From DASTCZ01 sp963704455 (GTDB lineage Bacteria; Acidobacteriota; Terriglobia; Acidiferrales; UBA7541): a DNA stretch of 64,000 nt. The stretch lies in NCBI GenBank assembly GCA_963704455.1, contig OY969905.1:1426001-1490000 (forward strand). The letters are read 5' to 3'. The notes below the pieces were generated by a model that saw only the letters and a program-made list of their open reading frames with translations, ran no database searches and was not told the DNA's origin. A program made the position numbers and the translations under genes. Shown one piece after another: positions 45,398-52,475 of the stretch. The number at the start of each line of letters is the position of its first letter. The stretch's first letter is position 1.

Positions 45398-46477
45398 TCA
45401 GCTGCGCGCAGGCTGCTGCTGCGTCATGCAATGAATTGTGCCCAGGCCAAGCACAAGATCCTGCGCCGCAATCCCCACCACTTGCCGGTCGTGAAAATGT
45501 TCGGCCAGCGTGTTGAGTGCCACGCGATCGTTCGGATCATTGAATGTCGGCACAAGCACAATTCGATTCGCGACGTAAAAATTCGCGTAGCTCGCCGGCA
45601 GCCGTTGCCCCGCAAAATAAACTGGAGCCGGCATCGGCAGGCGCGTGACGCGCATCGGCTCGCCGTCCTGGTCTCGCGCCTCGCGCAGCCGCGCCAAGTT
45701 TTCTTGCAGCGGCTCGAAATTTGCTTCGGCTCGATCCGCTTCCGCGACGGTGACGATTGAATCCGCCGCCGTGAATCGCGCGAGGTCGTCAATATGCCCG
45801 TGCGTGTCGTCTCCCGATATTCCCCGCCCGAGCCAGATCACTTGCTTTGCCCCCAGGTATTCGCGAAAAACCTGCTCGTAATCCGCGCGTGAAAATGCCG
45901 GATTGCGCTCCTGCTCTTTGCTTAGCAAGCATTCCTCAGTCGTCATCACCAGGCCGCGCCCGTTCGCCTCAATGCTGCCACCCTCCAGCACCACTCGCCG
46001 CCCGCGATGCGCTGGTTGCACGACGGGAATCTTCCAGCGCTTCCAGTCTTTCGCGAGCCTCGTGGCTACTGCGGCGTCCTTTGCGCCATCGTCATATTTC
46101 GACCATGCATTGAAGAGCCAATTGAGCGCGGTCACTCCGCCACTTGCATCGCGCACAAATGTTGGGCCGAAGTCGCGCGTCCATCCGCGATTTGTAGGCA
46201 CGCAGAAAAATTCCACCGCGGCGAGATCCGCCCCCGCCTTCTTCAAGATGCGCCGCGCGGATTCTTCTTCCGCGCGATGCTGCACCAAAATTCGCACGCG
46301 CTCTACGCGCGCGAGATGCCGCACAATTTCCCCGTACACCCACGGAATCGGAGCGAATTTCCCGGGCCAGTCGGTTTTTTCGTGAGGCCACCCGAGCCAG
46401 GTCGCTTCGTGCGGTTCCCATTCCGCGGGCATTCGATAGCCTGCGTGTGCGGATGGTTTGATGGCGGCCGTAGGCAT
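45398..46477 (-). CDS. aguA: Agmatine deiminase
   Basis: A 359-residue peptidyl-arginine-deiminase-family enzyme: MPAEWEPHEATWLGWPHEKT at the start, GRRVVLEGGSIEANGRGLVM, LGRGISGDDTHGHIDDLARF with the Asp/His pair, and the catalytic cysteine in LGLGTIHCMTQQQPA. It turns agmatine into N-carbamoylputrescine and ammonia. Its ATG overlaps the stop of aguB (TGATG), and together they make the agmatine route to putrescine. Arginine decarboxylase is not in the window. Confidence 0.96.
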   Translation of the reverse strand: MPTAAIKPSAHAGYRMPAEWEPHEATWLGWPHEKTDWPGKFAPIPWVYGEIVRHLARVERVRILVQHRAEEESARRILKKAGADLAAVEFFCVPTNRGWTRDFGPTFVRDASGGVTALNWLFNAWSKYDDGAKDAAVATRLAKDWKRWKIPVVQPAHRGRRVVLEGGSIEANGRGLVMTTEECLLSKEQERNPAFSRADYEQVFREYLGAKQVIWLGRGISGDDTHGHIDDLARFTAADSIVTVAEADRAEANFEPLQENLARLREARDQDGEPMRVTRLPMPAPVYFAGQRLPASYANFYVANRIVLVPTFNDPNDRVALNTLAEHFHDRQVVGIAAQDLVLGLGTIHCMTQQQPARS

Positions 46478-47400
46478 CAGCCGAGCCAGCGCTCAAGAAG
46501 CGGTGGATAAGCATCAATGCGACGGTCGCGCAGAAACGGCCAGTTGCGCCGCGTGTCTTCAATGCGGAATGGATCGCATTCCGTAACAAGAATCTCTTCG
46601 TTCGTGTTTGACGCTTCGGCAATCACTTCGCCGAATGGCCCGGCGACAAATGAATTGCCCCAGAATTCCAACCCCGAATCCGCGGGCCCTTCAAGTCCAA
46701 CACGATTTGCCACCGCGACGTAAACTCCGTTGGCAATCGCATGCGAACGCTGAATCGTTTTCCACGCATCGAGCTGCGCCGCGCCGAACTCCGCTTTTTC
46801 GCGCGGATGCCAGCCGATGCTCGTCGGATAAAAAATCACGTTCGCGCCGTGCATGCTCGCGAGCCGCGCGCCTTCCGGATACCACTGGTCCCAGCAAATC
46901 TGCACCGCAATGCGCCCAAACTTTGTCTGAAATGTGGGAAATCCGAGATCTCCCGGCGTGAAATAAAATTTTTCGTAATAAAGTGGGTCGTCCGGGATGT
47001 GCATCTTGCGGTAAACGCCGAGCATGGATCCATCCGCGTCCAGCACCGCGGCGGAATTGTGATAAATCCCCGCCGCGCGCCGCTCGAAAACCGACGCGAC
47101 AATCACCACTCCCTTTTCCCGCGCAGCTTTGCCCATCGCTTCGGTGGTCGGCCCGGGAATCGATTCCGCCAACCCAAACAGGTCCGCGTCCTCCACGCGG
47201 CAAAAGTATTGCGAGCCGAACAGCTCCTGCAAACAAATAATTTGCGCGCCGCGCGCCGCCGCTTCGCCGACGCGCTCCGCGGCACGCGCCACATTCGCCG
47301 CCGGATCAGCGCTGCAACGCATCTGGATCAGGCCAATCTTGAATTTTTCGTGTGATTTTTCTGCTATTTTTTCTGCCATTGTTTCCGATTGAGCGGGCAT
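46477..47400 (-). CDS. aguB: N-carbamoylputrescine amidase
   Basis: Start ATG 47400 follows a GGAAG box; the longer frame is not used. The 307-residue product is a nitrilase-superfamily amidase with the Glu-Lys-Cys triad in ICLQELFGSQYFC, YRKMHIPDDPLYYEKFYF and VQICWDQWYPEGARL. It hydrolyses N-carbamoylputrescine to putrescine, CO2 and ammonia, directly after the AguA step encoded next in the operon. Length and motifs match AguB rather than general omega-amidases. Confidence 0.95.
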   Translation of the reverse strand: MPAQSETMAEKIAEKSHEKFKIGLIQMRCSADPAANVARAAERVGEAAARGAQIICLQELFGSQYFCRVEDADLFGLAESIPGPTTEAMGKAAREKGVVIVASVFERRAAGIYHNSAAVLDADGSMLGVYRKMHIPDDPLYYEKFYFTPGDLGFPTFQTKFGRIAVQICWDQWYPEGARLASMHGANVIFYPTSIGWHPREKAEFGAAQLDAWKTIQRSHAIANGVYVAVANRVGLEGPADSGLEFWGNSFVAGPFGEVIAEASNTNEEILVTECDPFRIEDTRRNWPFLRDRRIDAYPPLLERWLG

Positions 47401-47553
47401 TCGCGCTTCTTCCGTCGTCGTTTGCGTCCTTTTTCTTCCGCGTTTTGTTTTTACTATCAATCCGCGTGCATTGCAACGCCAAAGGCGGCGCTAAAAATAC
47501 GGCGATTTGAAATGAAGGGCCGCACGCGATAGCATATACATCAGACAATTCAG

Positions 47554-48483
47554 ATGCTTGAATTCGCTCCCGGCACATCCATAGTTGACCTGCACTTCCG
47601 CGGCTTCGCGGGAGCCATCGCGGCCTGCCTGCTCGAAGGCGGCGGCGAACTTGCCGTGGTGGATTGCGGCCCCGCTTCCTGCCTGCCGAAACTGCGCGAG
47701 GGTCTCGCCGAACGCGGACTCGGCGTCGGTGATCTCACTGCACTGCTCCTTACTCACATCCACTTTGACCACGCCGGCGCGGCGGGCTCGCTCGTGCGTG
47801 AAAATCCGCGGCTGCGGGTTTACGTTCACTCCGCTGGCGCGACGCATATGGCGGATCCCACCAAACTTCTCAATAGCGCGACGCGCCTTTATGGCGGCGC
47901 GATGCAGCAAATGTTCGGCGAGTTCATTGCCGTGCCGCATGAAAACTTGAGGACTCTTGATGGCGGCGAAAGTTTTCGGTTGGCGGGACGGAAAATCGAA
48001 GTCGCCTATACCCCCGGCCACGCCGTGCATCACGTCTCCTATTTCGACCAGTCAACCGGGATCGCATTCACTGGAGATACGACCGGGATGCGGTTGAGCG
48101 GCAACGAACTCGTCGCGCCAGTGATGCCGCCGCCCGACATCAATCTTGCCATTTGGGACACGAGCCTCGAGGAGATCGCGCGGCGAAAACCTTCGCGGCT
48201 GTTCATCACCCACTTCGGCCCTTTCGACGATGTCGGCGGCCACATCGAGCGAACGAGCGAAGGTAATCATCGCTGGGCCGAGCGCGCCAAAGGAATTCTG
48301 GCGAAGCATCCGGATGAATCCGCGCAAATTGCGGAATTCAATGCCGCTGCGGAAAAAGATTTTCGCGATCAACTGCCCGCGGACGCCGCCGCGCGGTACT
48401 TGATCGGATCGAATCCGACGCTGAGCTGGTACGGCCTCGCGCGTTACTGGCGTAAGCGCGCCGAAGCTGAAAAACCCTCATAA
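47554..48483 (+). CDS. MBL-fold metallo-hydrolase
   Basis: A 309-residue metallo-beta-lactamase-fold enzyme with the metal motif LLTHIHFDHAGAAGS (HxHxDH), a second metal His at TPGHAVHHVSYFD and the bridging Asp at IAFTGDTTGMR, and a last His at FITHFGPFDDVG. The family hydrolyses thioesters, lactones or phosphodiesters; the substrate is unknown here. It is divergent from aguB (153 bp) and convergent with an amidohydrolase. No Shine-Dalgarno is seen before ATG 47554; a TATACA lies about 15 nt upstream. Confidence 0.9.
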   Translation: MLEFAPGTSIVDLHFRGFAGAIAACLLEGGGELAVVDCGPASCLPKLREGLAERGLGVGDLTALLLTHIHFDHAGAAGSLVRENPRLRVYVHSAGATHMADPTKLLNSATRLYGGAMQQMFGEFIAVPHENLRTLDGGESFRLAGRKIEVAYTPGHAVHHVSYFDQSTGIAFTGDTTGMRLSGNELVAPVMPPPDINLAIWDTSLEEIARRKPSRLFITHFGPFDDVGGHIERTSEGNHRWAERAKGILAKHPDESAQIAEFNAAAEKDFRDQLPADAAARYLIGSNPTLSWYGLARYWRKRAEAEKPS

Positions 48484-48511
48484 ACCCAGCGGCCTCACAA
48501 TCTCCGCAGCT

Positions 48512-49492
48512 TCATAACCCCAACAGGCGCGCGGCGTTTCCGCCGAGGATGCGCGATTTCACATCTTCATCCTCACGCAGTTTGTGGATGCTCTCTTTCA
48601 TTTTTTCGATGCTGCCAATCATGTGCGGGTAGTCGCTGCCGGCCAGGATGTGGTCCGCGCCGGCAAATTCGATGGCGAGCTCGATGGCGTGCGGATCGAA
48701 ATTTACAGTGTCAAAGTAAAACTCTTTCAAATACGCGCTGGGCTCCTGCGCGATATGCGCGCGGCATTCGGGAAACGCGTGGTACCCGCGATCCAACCGC
48801 TCGGCTAAATATGGAATTGCTCCCCCGAGATGGCCGAGCACCCAGCGGATATCCGGAAATTTCTCAACGACGCCGCTGAAAACCAATCCCGCCGCAGCGA
48901 GGGTGGTGTCAAATAGAAATCCGACAAGCGCCGTCAGCCAATATTCCTGCATGGCTTCGACGCTGACTGGATTTGTCGGATGAATGTAAAGCACGGCCTC
49001 AAGTTCGTTTGCGACTTCGTAGAGGCGCGTGAAGCGCGCGTCGTAGAGCGGCGTGCCGTTGACATTGCTGAACAACATCGCCCCGCGCATTCCAAGTTGG
49101 CCCATGGCGCGGCGAAGTTCGGTGACGCTCGCCGCCGGATCGTTCAGCGGAAGCGTTGCGAGCGCGGCGAAGCGCCCTTTTTTTTCAGAAATAACTTTTG
49201 CGAACGCATCATTCACCAGTGTCGCGAGGCGCACAGCCATGGCAGGTTCTTCCACATGAGTGCCCGGCGTCGTGAGAGTAATGACTTGCGTATCCACTCC
49301 GGCTTCGCGGAGAACCTGTTCGCGATAATCAATGTCGCGATGGCCGGGGACGGCGACGTTGTAGTCGCCGGGATAGTGCAAGGTGGGATTGCCGGCGGCG
49401 TCGCGCGTGATGCGAACACTGCTCGGGCCGCGCTCGATGGCGTCGAGATATGCGGGCGGATAGTAGTGATTGTGGAAGTCAATAATGGCCAT
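48512..49492 (-). CDS. Amidohydrolase-2 family protein (ACMSD-like)
   Basis: ATG 49492 (MAIIDFHNHYYPPAYLDAIE) is the natural start because the HxH metal motif DFHNH stands at residue 5-9 as in the family; the frame from 49540 adds a poor extension. The 326-residue TIM-barrel shows the metal/catalytic His in VLYIHPTNPVSVEAMQEYW, RWVLGHLGGAIPYLAERLD and the Asp in ILAGSDYPHMIGSIEKM. Relatives include aminocarboxymuconate-semialdehyde decarboxylase and other non-hydrolytic decarboxylases; the substrate is unknown. It lies downstream of the long GTAAG-unit region on the same strand, 22 nt past the end of an ORF across that region. Confidence 0.88.
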   Translation of the reverse strand: MAIIDFHNHYYPPAYLDAIERGPSSVRITRDAAGNPTLHYPGDYNVAVPGHRDIDYREQVLREAGVDTQVITLTTPGTHVEEPAMAVRLATLVNDAFAKVISEKKGRFAALATLPLNDPAASVTELRRAMGQLGMRGAMLFSNVNGTPLYDARFTRLYEVANELEAVLYIHPTNPVSVEAMQEYWLTALVGFLFDTTLAAAGLVFSGVVEKFPDIRWVLGHLGGAIPYLAERLDRGYHAFPECRAHIAQEPSAYLKEFYFDTVNFDPHAIELAIEFAGADHILAGSDYPHMIGSIEKMKESIHKLREDEDVKSRILGGNAARLLGL

Positions 49493-49514
49493 GATCTTTC
49501 TTCTTTTCTCCTGG

Positions 49515-50204
49515 TTAAAAACGCTCAAGCTTGAACCCAAGCGCTGATGGAGTCTGCTTCATCGCGCGGCATGATTGCAAATGCCGAGGTGAAGGAACAG
49601 TTGAAAGTTGACAGTCAAAACTTGAATGCCTCAAGCCGAGGGTTGAGGGATCCTTGATAACTTCAAGGCTAAATTGTCCGGCCGAGTGGTACCCCCTCCC
49701 CCCTACCCTTTTTTGTAAGTGATAGGCAACACTGGTAGTTACGGGCGCGGGTGTCTGTAAGTGATAGGAAACACTGGGGCGTTTTGGGCGCAAAATTCGA
49801 GAAGCTCGTAAGTGGTAGGCAACACAGGTAGTTAGGGGCGGTGGGGGTTCGTAAGTAGTAGAAAACACAGGGGCCTTTTTGGGGCATTTAGGTGCGAATT
49901 TCGTAAGTGGTAGATAAGACAGGTAGTTAGGATCTTGAGGAATGATCTCGCTCGCGTCAGGGGGTGTACCCCCCATCTTTTCGTAAGAGTGTGCGCCTAA
50001 AGGACTTACAGGAACGAAGAGCGACAAGAGTAAGCGCCTAAAGGACTTACGGGATTTTGTGAACAATTGCCGATAAGTTATTCCATCTGAATGATTTACG
50101 GGCGCGAGTGCACAGAAATTGTGCAACAGCGGCTGCAAGAGTGTGCGCCTAAACGAGTTACGTGGGATCGCAGTTAGCGAGGAAGGTTGATGCGACGATT
50201 TCAT
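49515..50204 (-). CDS. Putative repeat-encoded ORF, 229 aa (copy B), possibly leaderless
   Basis: An open frame from ATG 50204, 5 nt after a perfect TATAAT, through both repeat arrays to a stop at 49515, 22 nt before the amidohydrolase. Residues 17-82 align with the 106-aa ORF near 2.5 kb (39/66 identical), including TLL, DG-YRQ, RKSF, LLL-LF-PVSPL and the shared SYEKMGGTPP. The C-terminal half reads the second array as repeated TTxVAYHLQ / LTTCVAYHL pieces. No domain, signal peptide or catalytic motif is visible. Whether it is translated is open; see findings. Confidence 0.3.
   Translation of the reverse strand: MKSSHQPSSLTAIPRNSFRRTLLQPLLHNFCALAPVNHSDGITYRQLFTKSRKSFRRLLLSLFVPVSPLGAHSYEKMGGTPPDASEIIPQDPNYLSYLPLTKFAPKCPKKAPVFSTTYEPPPPLTTCVAYHLRASRILRPKRPSVSYHLQTPAPVTTSVAYHLQKRVGGRGYHSAGQFSLEVIKDPSTLGLRHSSFDCQLSTVPSPRHLQSCRAMKQTPSALGFKLERF
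49715..49930 (-). repeat. Second GTAAG array with alternating unit types
   Basis: Five units start at 49715, 49757, 49808, 49851 and 49903 (plus strand GTAAGTRRTAG, then RMAACAC or a variant). Units 1, 3 and 5 end GGTAGTTAC/G; units 2 and 4 instead run into GGGGC and a T-rich tail. Steps are 42, 51, 43 and 52, so the higher-order period is 93-95 bp. A GGTACCCCC stretch at 49689-49697 flanks the array as in the other elements. Confidence 0.75.
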
Positions 50205-50213
50205 AGCGAATTA
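49960..50213 (-). repeat. GTAAG-unit array with terminal hairpin, copy B
   Basis: Units at 49983-50009, 50024-50050, 50072-50099 and 50135-50161; a fifth at about 50187 is badly worn. Core word GCGCCTAAAGGA replaces the GCAATAAAGGA of copy A. A TGCAC...GTGCA inverted repeat lies between units 3 and 4 as in copy A, and the hairpin arms read GGGGG/CCCCC around GTACA on the minus strand. It aligns without gaps to 2393-2646 with an offset of 47567. Confidence 0.8.
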
Positions 50214-50238
50214 TATAACAAGAGTAAACTAATGTCAA
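50210..50238 (-). promoter_or_regulatory. Consensus sigma70 promoter upstream of element B
   Basis: On the minus strand: TTGACA (50238-50233), 17-nt spacer, TATAAT (50215-50210), both perfect. Transcription would start near 50203-50204, at the ATG of the 229-codon ORF, and run through both arrays toward the amidohydrolase. Confidence 0.75.
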
Positions 50239-50280
50239 GAGAATTATGTAGGAATTATGGGAAGATTTGTTACAAAACCT

Positions 50281-50300
50281 ATTCGAATGAGTGTTCGAAT
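50281..50300. promoter_or_regulatory. Paired TTCGAA site
   Basis: ATTCGAA and TTCGAAT form an inverted repeat with a 6-nt spacer, centres 12 bp apart. A related pair (TTCGAA at 2686-2691 and ATCGAG at 2697-2702, 11 bp apart) is found near element A. Operator role is a guess. Confidence 0.35.
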
Positions 50301-50474
50301 GGGCGGGATTGGGGGGCGAACCTTGAGATCAAGTGCGTCGCCCTTTGCGAGCCGCAAACGATGGGCCGCCGGAAAGGGTCAGAAAAATCAGGTTATATAT
50401 GGTTGACAGGGCATCATCATCATCATACCTTCACGCTTGCTGTTTTTCCGGGTAAGATAAAGCTAGGGCAAGCA

Positions 50475-51182
50475 ATGACAAAACTAACCATCCCAAAGCG
50501 CTATCAGGCCGGTGTAGCGAAGATTCGTGAATTGGATGAGCGGACTGCGCAAGAATTTAGAGACTCGCTTGACCGTTCATTCGCCCTCGGAACTCCAGAT
50601 CAAAGTGATTCTTTTGGAAAAAGTTTAGACGCCCTCGCGACTAGTGCAATCTCGTCGGAGGCAAAGCCCAGCACGATTGATCTCAAGAAAACCGCTGAGA
50701 CCATCATTGCCCTTTATCGTGTGAAAGCAATGCGGGATGTTTCGGTGGATGAATTTGCTGAATACGTCACGGAAGCGATGGAGTCCCTTGAGTCCGAGAA
50801 TTTGAGATTGCCTCATGAAGAAAGGGAGCAATTCAAAAAGAAACTCATTATTCTCCTGGGTGCCACCGCGATTGGGATTGTGACAAAGGCAGCGGATTTA
50901 CAGATGGAAAATGAACGTCTTTTTTGCAGTGGGCGAATTCTTACGGACTTGCGTCCAGTATTTGGCTTTCGAGTTGAGGACGGGCCACAAGGAATGGTTG
51001 TCGTGCATCAGTTGAAACTCAGCTATCACACCGGGAGTGAGGAACTTCATGAGTTTTTCATTTCCCTGAATTCGGAAGATTTGCGATCGTTGAGAGGACT
51101 TATTGACCGCGCAGAGGCTAAGGCGAGGAGCATCAAGTCCAGTCTTAAGGATGTTCGTCTTTTTGGTATCACGAAGGAATAG
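50475..51182 (+). CDS. Hypothetical protein, first gene of an AT-richer three-gene set
   Basis: Start ATG 50475 (MTKLTIPKRYQAGVAKIREL) is used; the longer frame from 50187 crosses a CAT repeat and the promoter region. The 235-residue protein is mostly helical and charged, with one moderately hydrophobic stretch (KLIILLGATAIGIVTKAADL, about residues 125-145) that could be a buried helix. The C-terminal half (VVVHQLKLSYHTGSEELHEF, then FFISLNSEDLRSLRGLIDRA, EAKARSIKSSL) resembles a small family I recall as uncharacterised. A TTGACA at 50403 may be its -35. It is 6 bp before the next gene. Function unknown. Confidence 0.75.
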   Translation: MTKLTIPKRYQAGVAKIRELDERTAQEFRDSLDRSFALGTPDQSDSFGKSLDALATSAISSEAKPSTIDLKKTAETIIALYRVKAMRDVSVDEFAEYVTEAMESLESENLRLPHEEREQFKKKLIILLGATAIGIVTKAADLQMENERLFCSGRILTDLRPVFGFRVEDGPQGMVVVHQLKLSYHTGSEELHEFFISLNSEDLRSLRGLIDRAEAKARSIKSSLKDVRLFGITKE

Positions 51183-51188
51183 ACATTT

Positions 51189-51662
51189 ATGCCGACAGAC
51201 ACGGAGAAAAGCGTTTGTCACGACGAACGAATAAGGGCGAAGGATTGGTTTCCCATTGATGCAACGGCAAGGTGGGAGGGAGATCCATTCTATAGAATGC
51301 TTGCGGGGATGTGGCAGATACCAGATCTAGATATGCACGTGCGCGTGCTTGGGGCCGACCAATCGTTAGAAAAACGCTTTCATATTCAAGCGGATAAGTG
51401 GGCGAGAGAAACTGGCTCGCTTTCTTCACCGGCCCAGAAAATGTCCCACCCCAGCTACCAAGCGATTCTTGGGATGGGGCGCGAGAACAAAGACGAGGTC
51501 ACAAGGCTATTGCTTCGTGATCTCCAAGAGAATAGAAGGCAGTGGTTCTGGGCATTGAGTTACATCACGCACGATAACCCCATCACTCAGAAAGAAGCAG
51601 GCAAGATAGACAAGATGATTGAATCGTGGGTGAATTGGGGGAGGTCTAAGGGACTCTTGTAG
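51189..51662 (+). CDS. Conserved small protein with HPSYQ...WFWAL block
   Basis: A 157-residue soluble protein. Its C-terminal half (HPSYQAILGMGRENKDEVTR, LLLRDLQENRRQWFWALSYI, THDNPITQKEAGKIDKMIES, WVNWGRSKGLL) matches a widespread uncharacterised family that I recall as a HEAT-like helical fold. The N-terminal half is more variable. In other genomes I recall it next to a second small gene like the one that follows here (stop at 51660-51662, next ATG at 51664). No catalytic motif seen. The ATG has no strong ribosome site of its own, which suggests coupling to the gene before. Confidence 0.75.
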   Translation: MPTDTEKSVCHDERIRAKDWFPIDATARWEGDPFYRMLAGMWQIPDLDMHVRVLGADQSLEKRFHIQADKWARETGSLSSPAQKMSHPSYQAILGMGRENKDEVTRLLLRDLQENRRQWFWALSYITHDNPITQKEAGKIDKMIESWVNWGRSKGLL

Positions 51663-51663
51663 A

Positions 51664-52263
51664 ATGGCCGTAATCTACAGGAACGGCTCAGAAGCATGCG
51701 TGAACCTTTATCTCACCTGTCCGAATCTTCAGCACGCGGTTTGGAAAATCAAAAGCCCGCTTGACGATCTTTATCAGTGCATTGCATGGGCGGCATGTCG
51801 CATAGACGACTCGCTCTGGCCGACTGAAGGCTATTGGTGGTTTCCAGGACTCCCCCGCGTACAAGAAGCGTTAGAGGCCCCTGTTAGCTACTTTATTGAA
51901 GGGTTCGGTACTCTTGGTTATAGGCCTTGTACGAGCGGCTTATTCGAATTTGGTTATCAAAAGGTCGCTATTTTTGCAAACGACGCGGGGGTTACGCACA
52001 TGGCAAGACAACATTTTTGGGGCCGATGGTGGCTGAGTAAAATTGGCGACAAGGAAGACATTCTTCATAAGGATTTGCGGGATGTTGAAGGTGCAATGCT
52101 GCCGGAGGCGTATCAGTATGGGAGTGTTGCGCAGATTCTGAAAAGAAGCTGGTGGTTTTCGATCATAAATTTTTGTGTATTCCGTTCGATCTGGCACACA
52201 GCCAAGCATTTTTACTGTCGCCTAACTCACCCCTATTGGGATACAGCCGTGCCTACAAGATGA
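51664..52263 (+). CDS. Conserved uncharacterised protein, partner of the preceding gene
   Basis: A 199-residue protein with YQCIAWAACRIDDSLWPTEG, YWWFPGLPRVQEALEAPVSY, FIEGFGTLGYRPC, FEFGYQKVAIFANDAGVTHM, ARQHFWGRWWLSKIGDKEDI and AYQYGSVAQILKRSWW. This order of Trp- and Tyr-rich blocks matches a family I recall with similar C-terminal Lys-Arg-Pro ends. Here the protein runs about 35 residues beyond that usual end, with a hydrophobic stretch (FSIINFCVFRSIWH), so the 3' end may be altered. The pair with the previous gene is conserved elsewhere in my memory but I cannot name a function. Confidence 0.7.
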   Translation: MAVIYRNGSEACVNLYLTCPNLQHAVWKIKSPLDDLYQCIAWAACRIDDSLWPTEGYWWFPGLPRVQEALEAPVSYFIEGFGTLGYRPCTSGLFEFGYQKVAIFANDAGVTHMARQHFWGRWWLSKIGDKEDILHKDLRDVEGAMLPEAYQYGSVAQILKRSWWFSIINFCVFRSIWHTAKHFYCRLTHPYWDTAVPTR

Positions 52264-52302
52264 AATCACCAATCCACGGCAAATCAGAATTCGAGCGCCG
52301 GG

Positions 52303-52359
52303 CGCCCCACACGTCGCGGTTATGTGTGGGCCTGACGCTTGCCTGCCAGTAGGCAGGGC
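52303..52359. other. Two hairpins between convergent genes
   Basis: CCCACAC (52306-52312) pairs with GTGTGGG (52324-52330), and CCTGCC (52342-52347) pairs with GGCAGG (52352-52357). They lie between a plus-strand and a minus-strand gene and may act as terminators, but no clear T-run follows. Confidence 0.4.
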
Positions 52360-52475
52360 AGGAAGGGGTTTCTGCCTTCAATCTTGAGTACACCGCGAGT
52401 CAAAAGCCCCAGACGCGAAACTGGCAGAGGGGGCACCGGCAAACTTGCCAGCGCGGTATCTCTTGGCAAGCCGCC

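Noticed and set aside
49700..50165. CRISPR array candidate
   Set aside because: Repeat units have irregular steps and vary in their centres, spacers are not of equal length, and no cas gene is near.
50405..50430. Run of five CAT codons giving HHHHH in the longer frame from 50187
   Set aside because: It lies upstream of the chosen start at 50475, in the promoter region, and is a simple CAT microsatellite rather than a protein feature.
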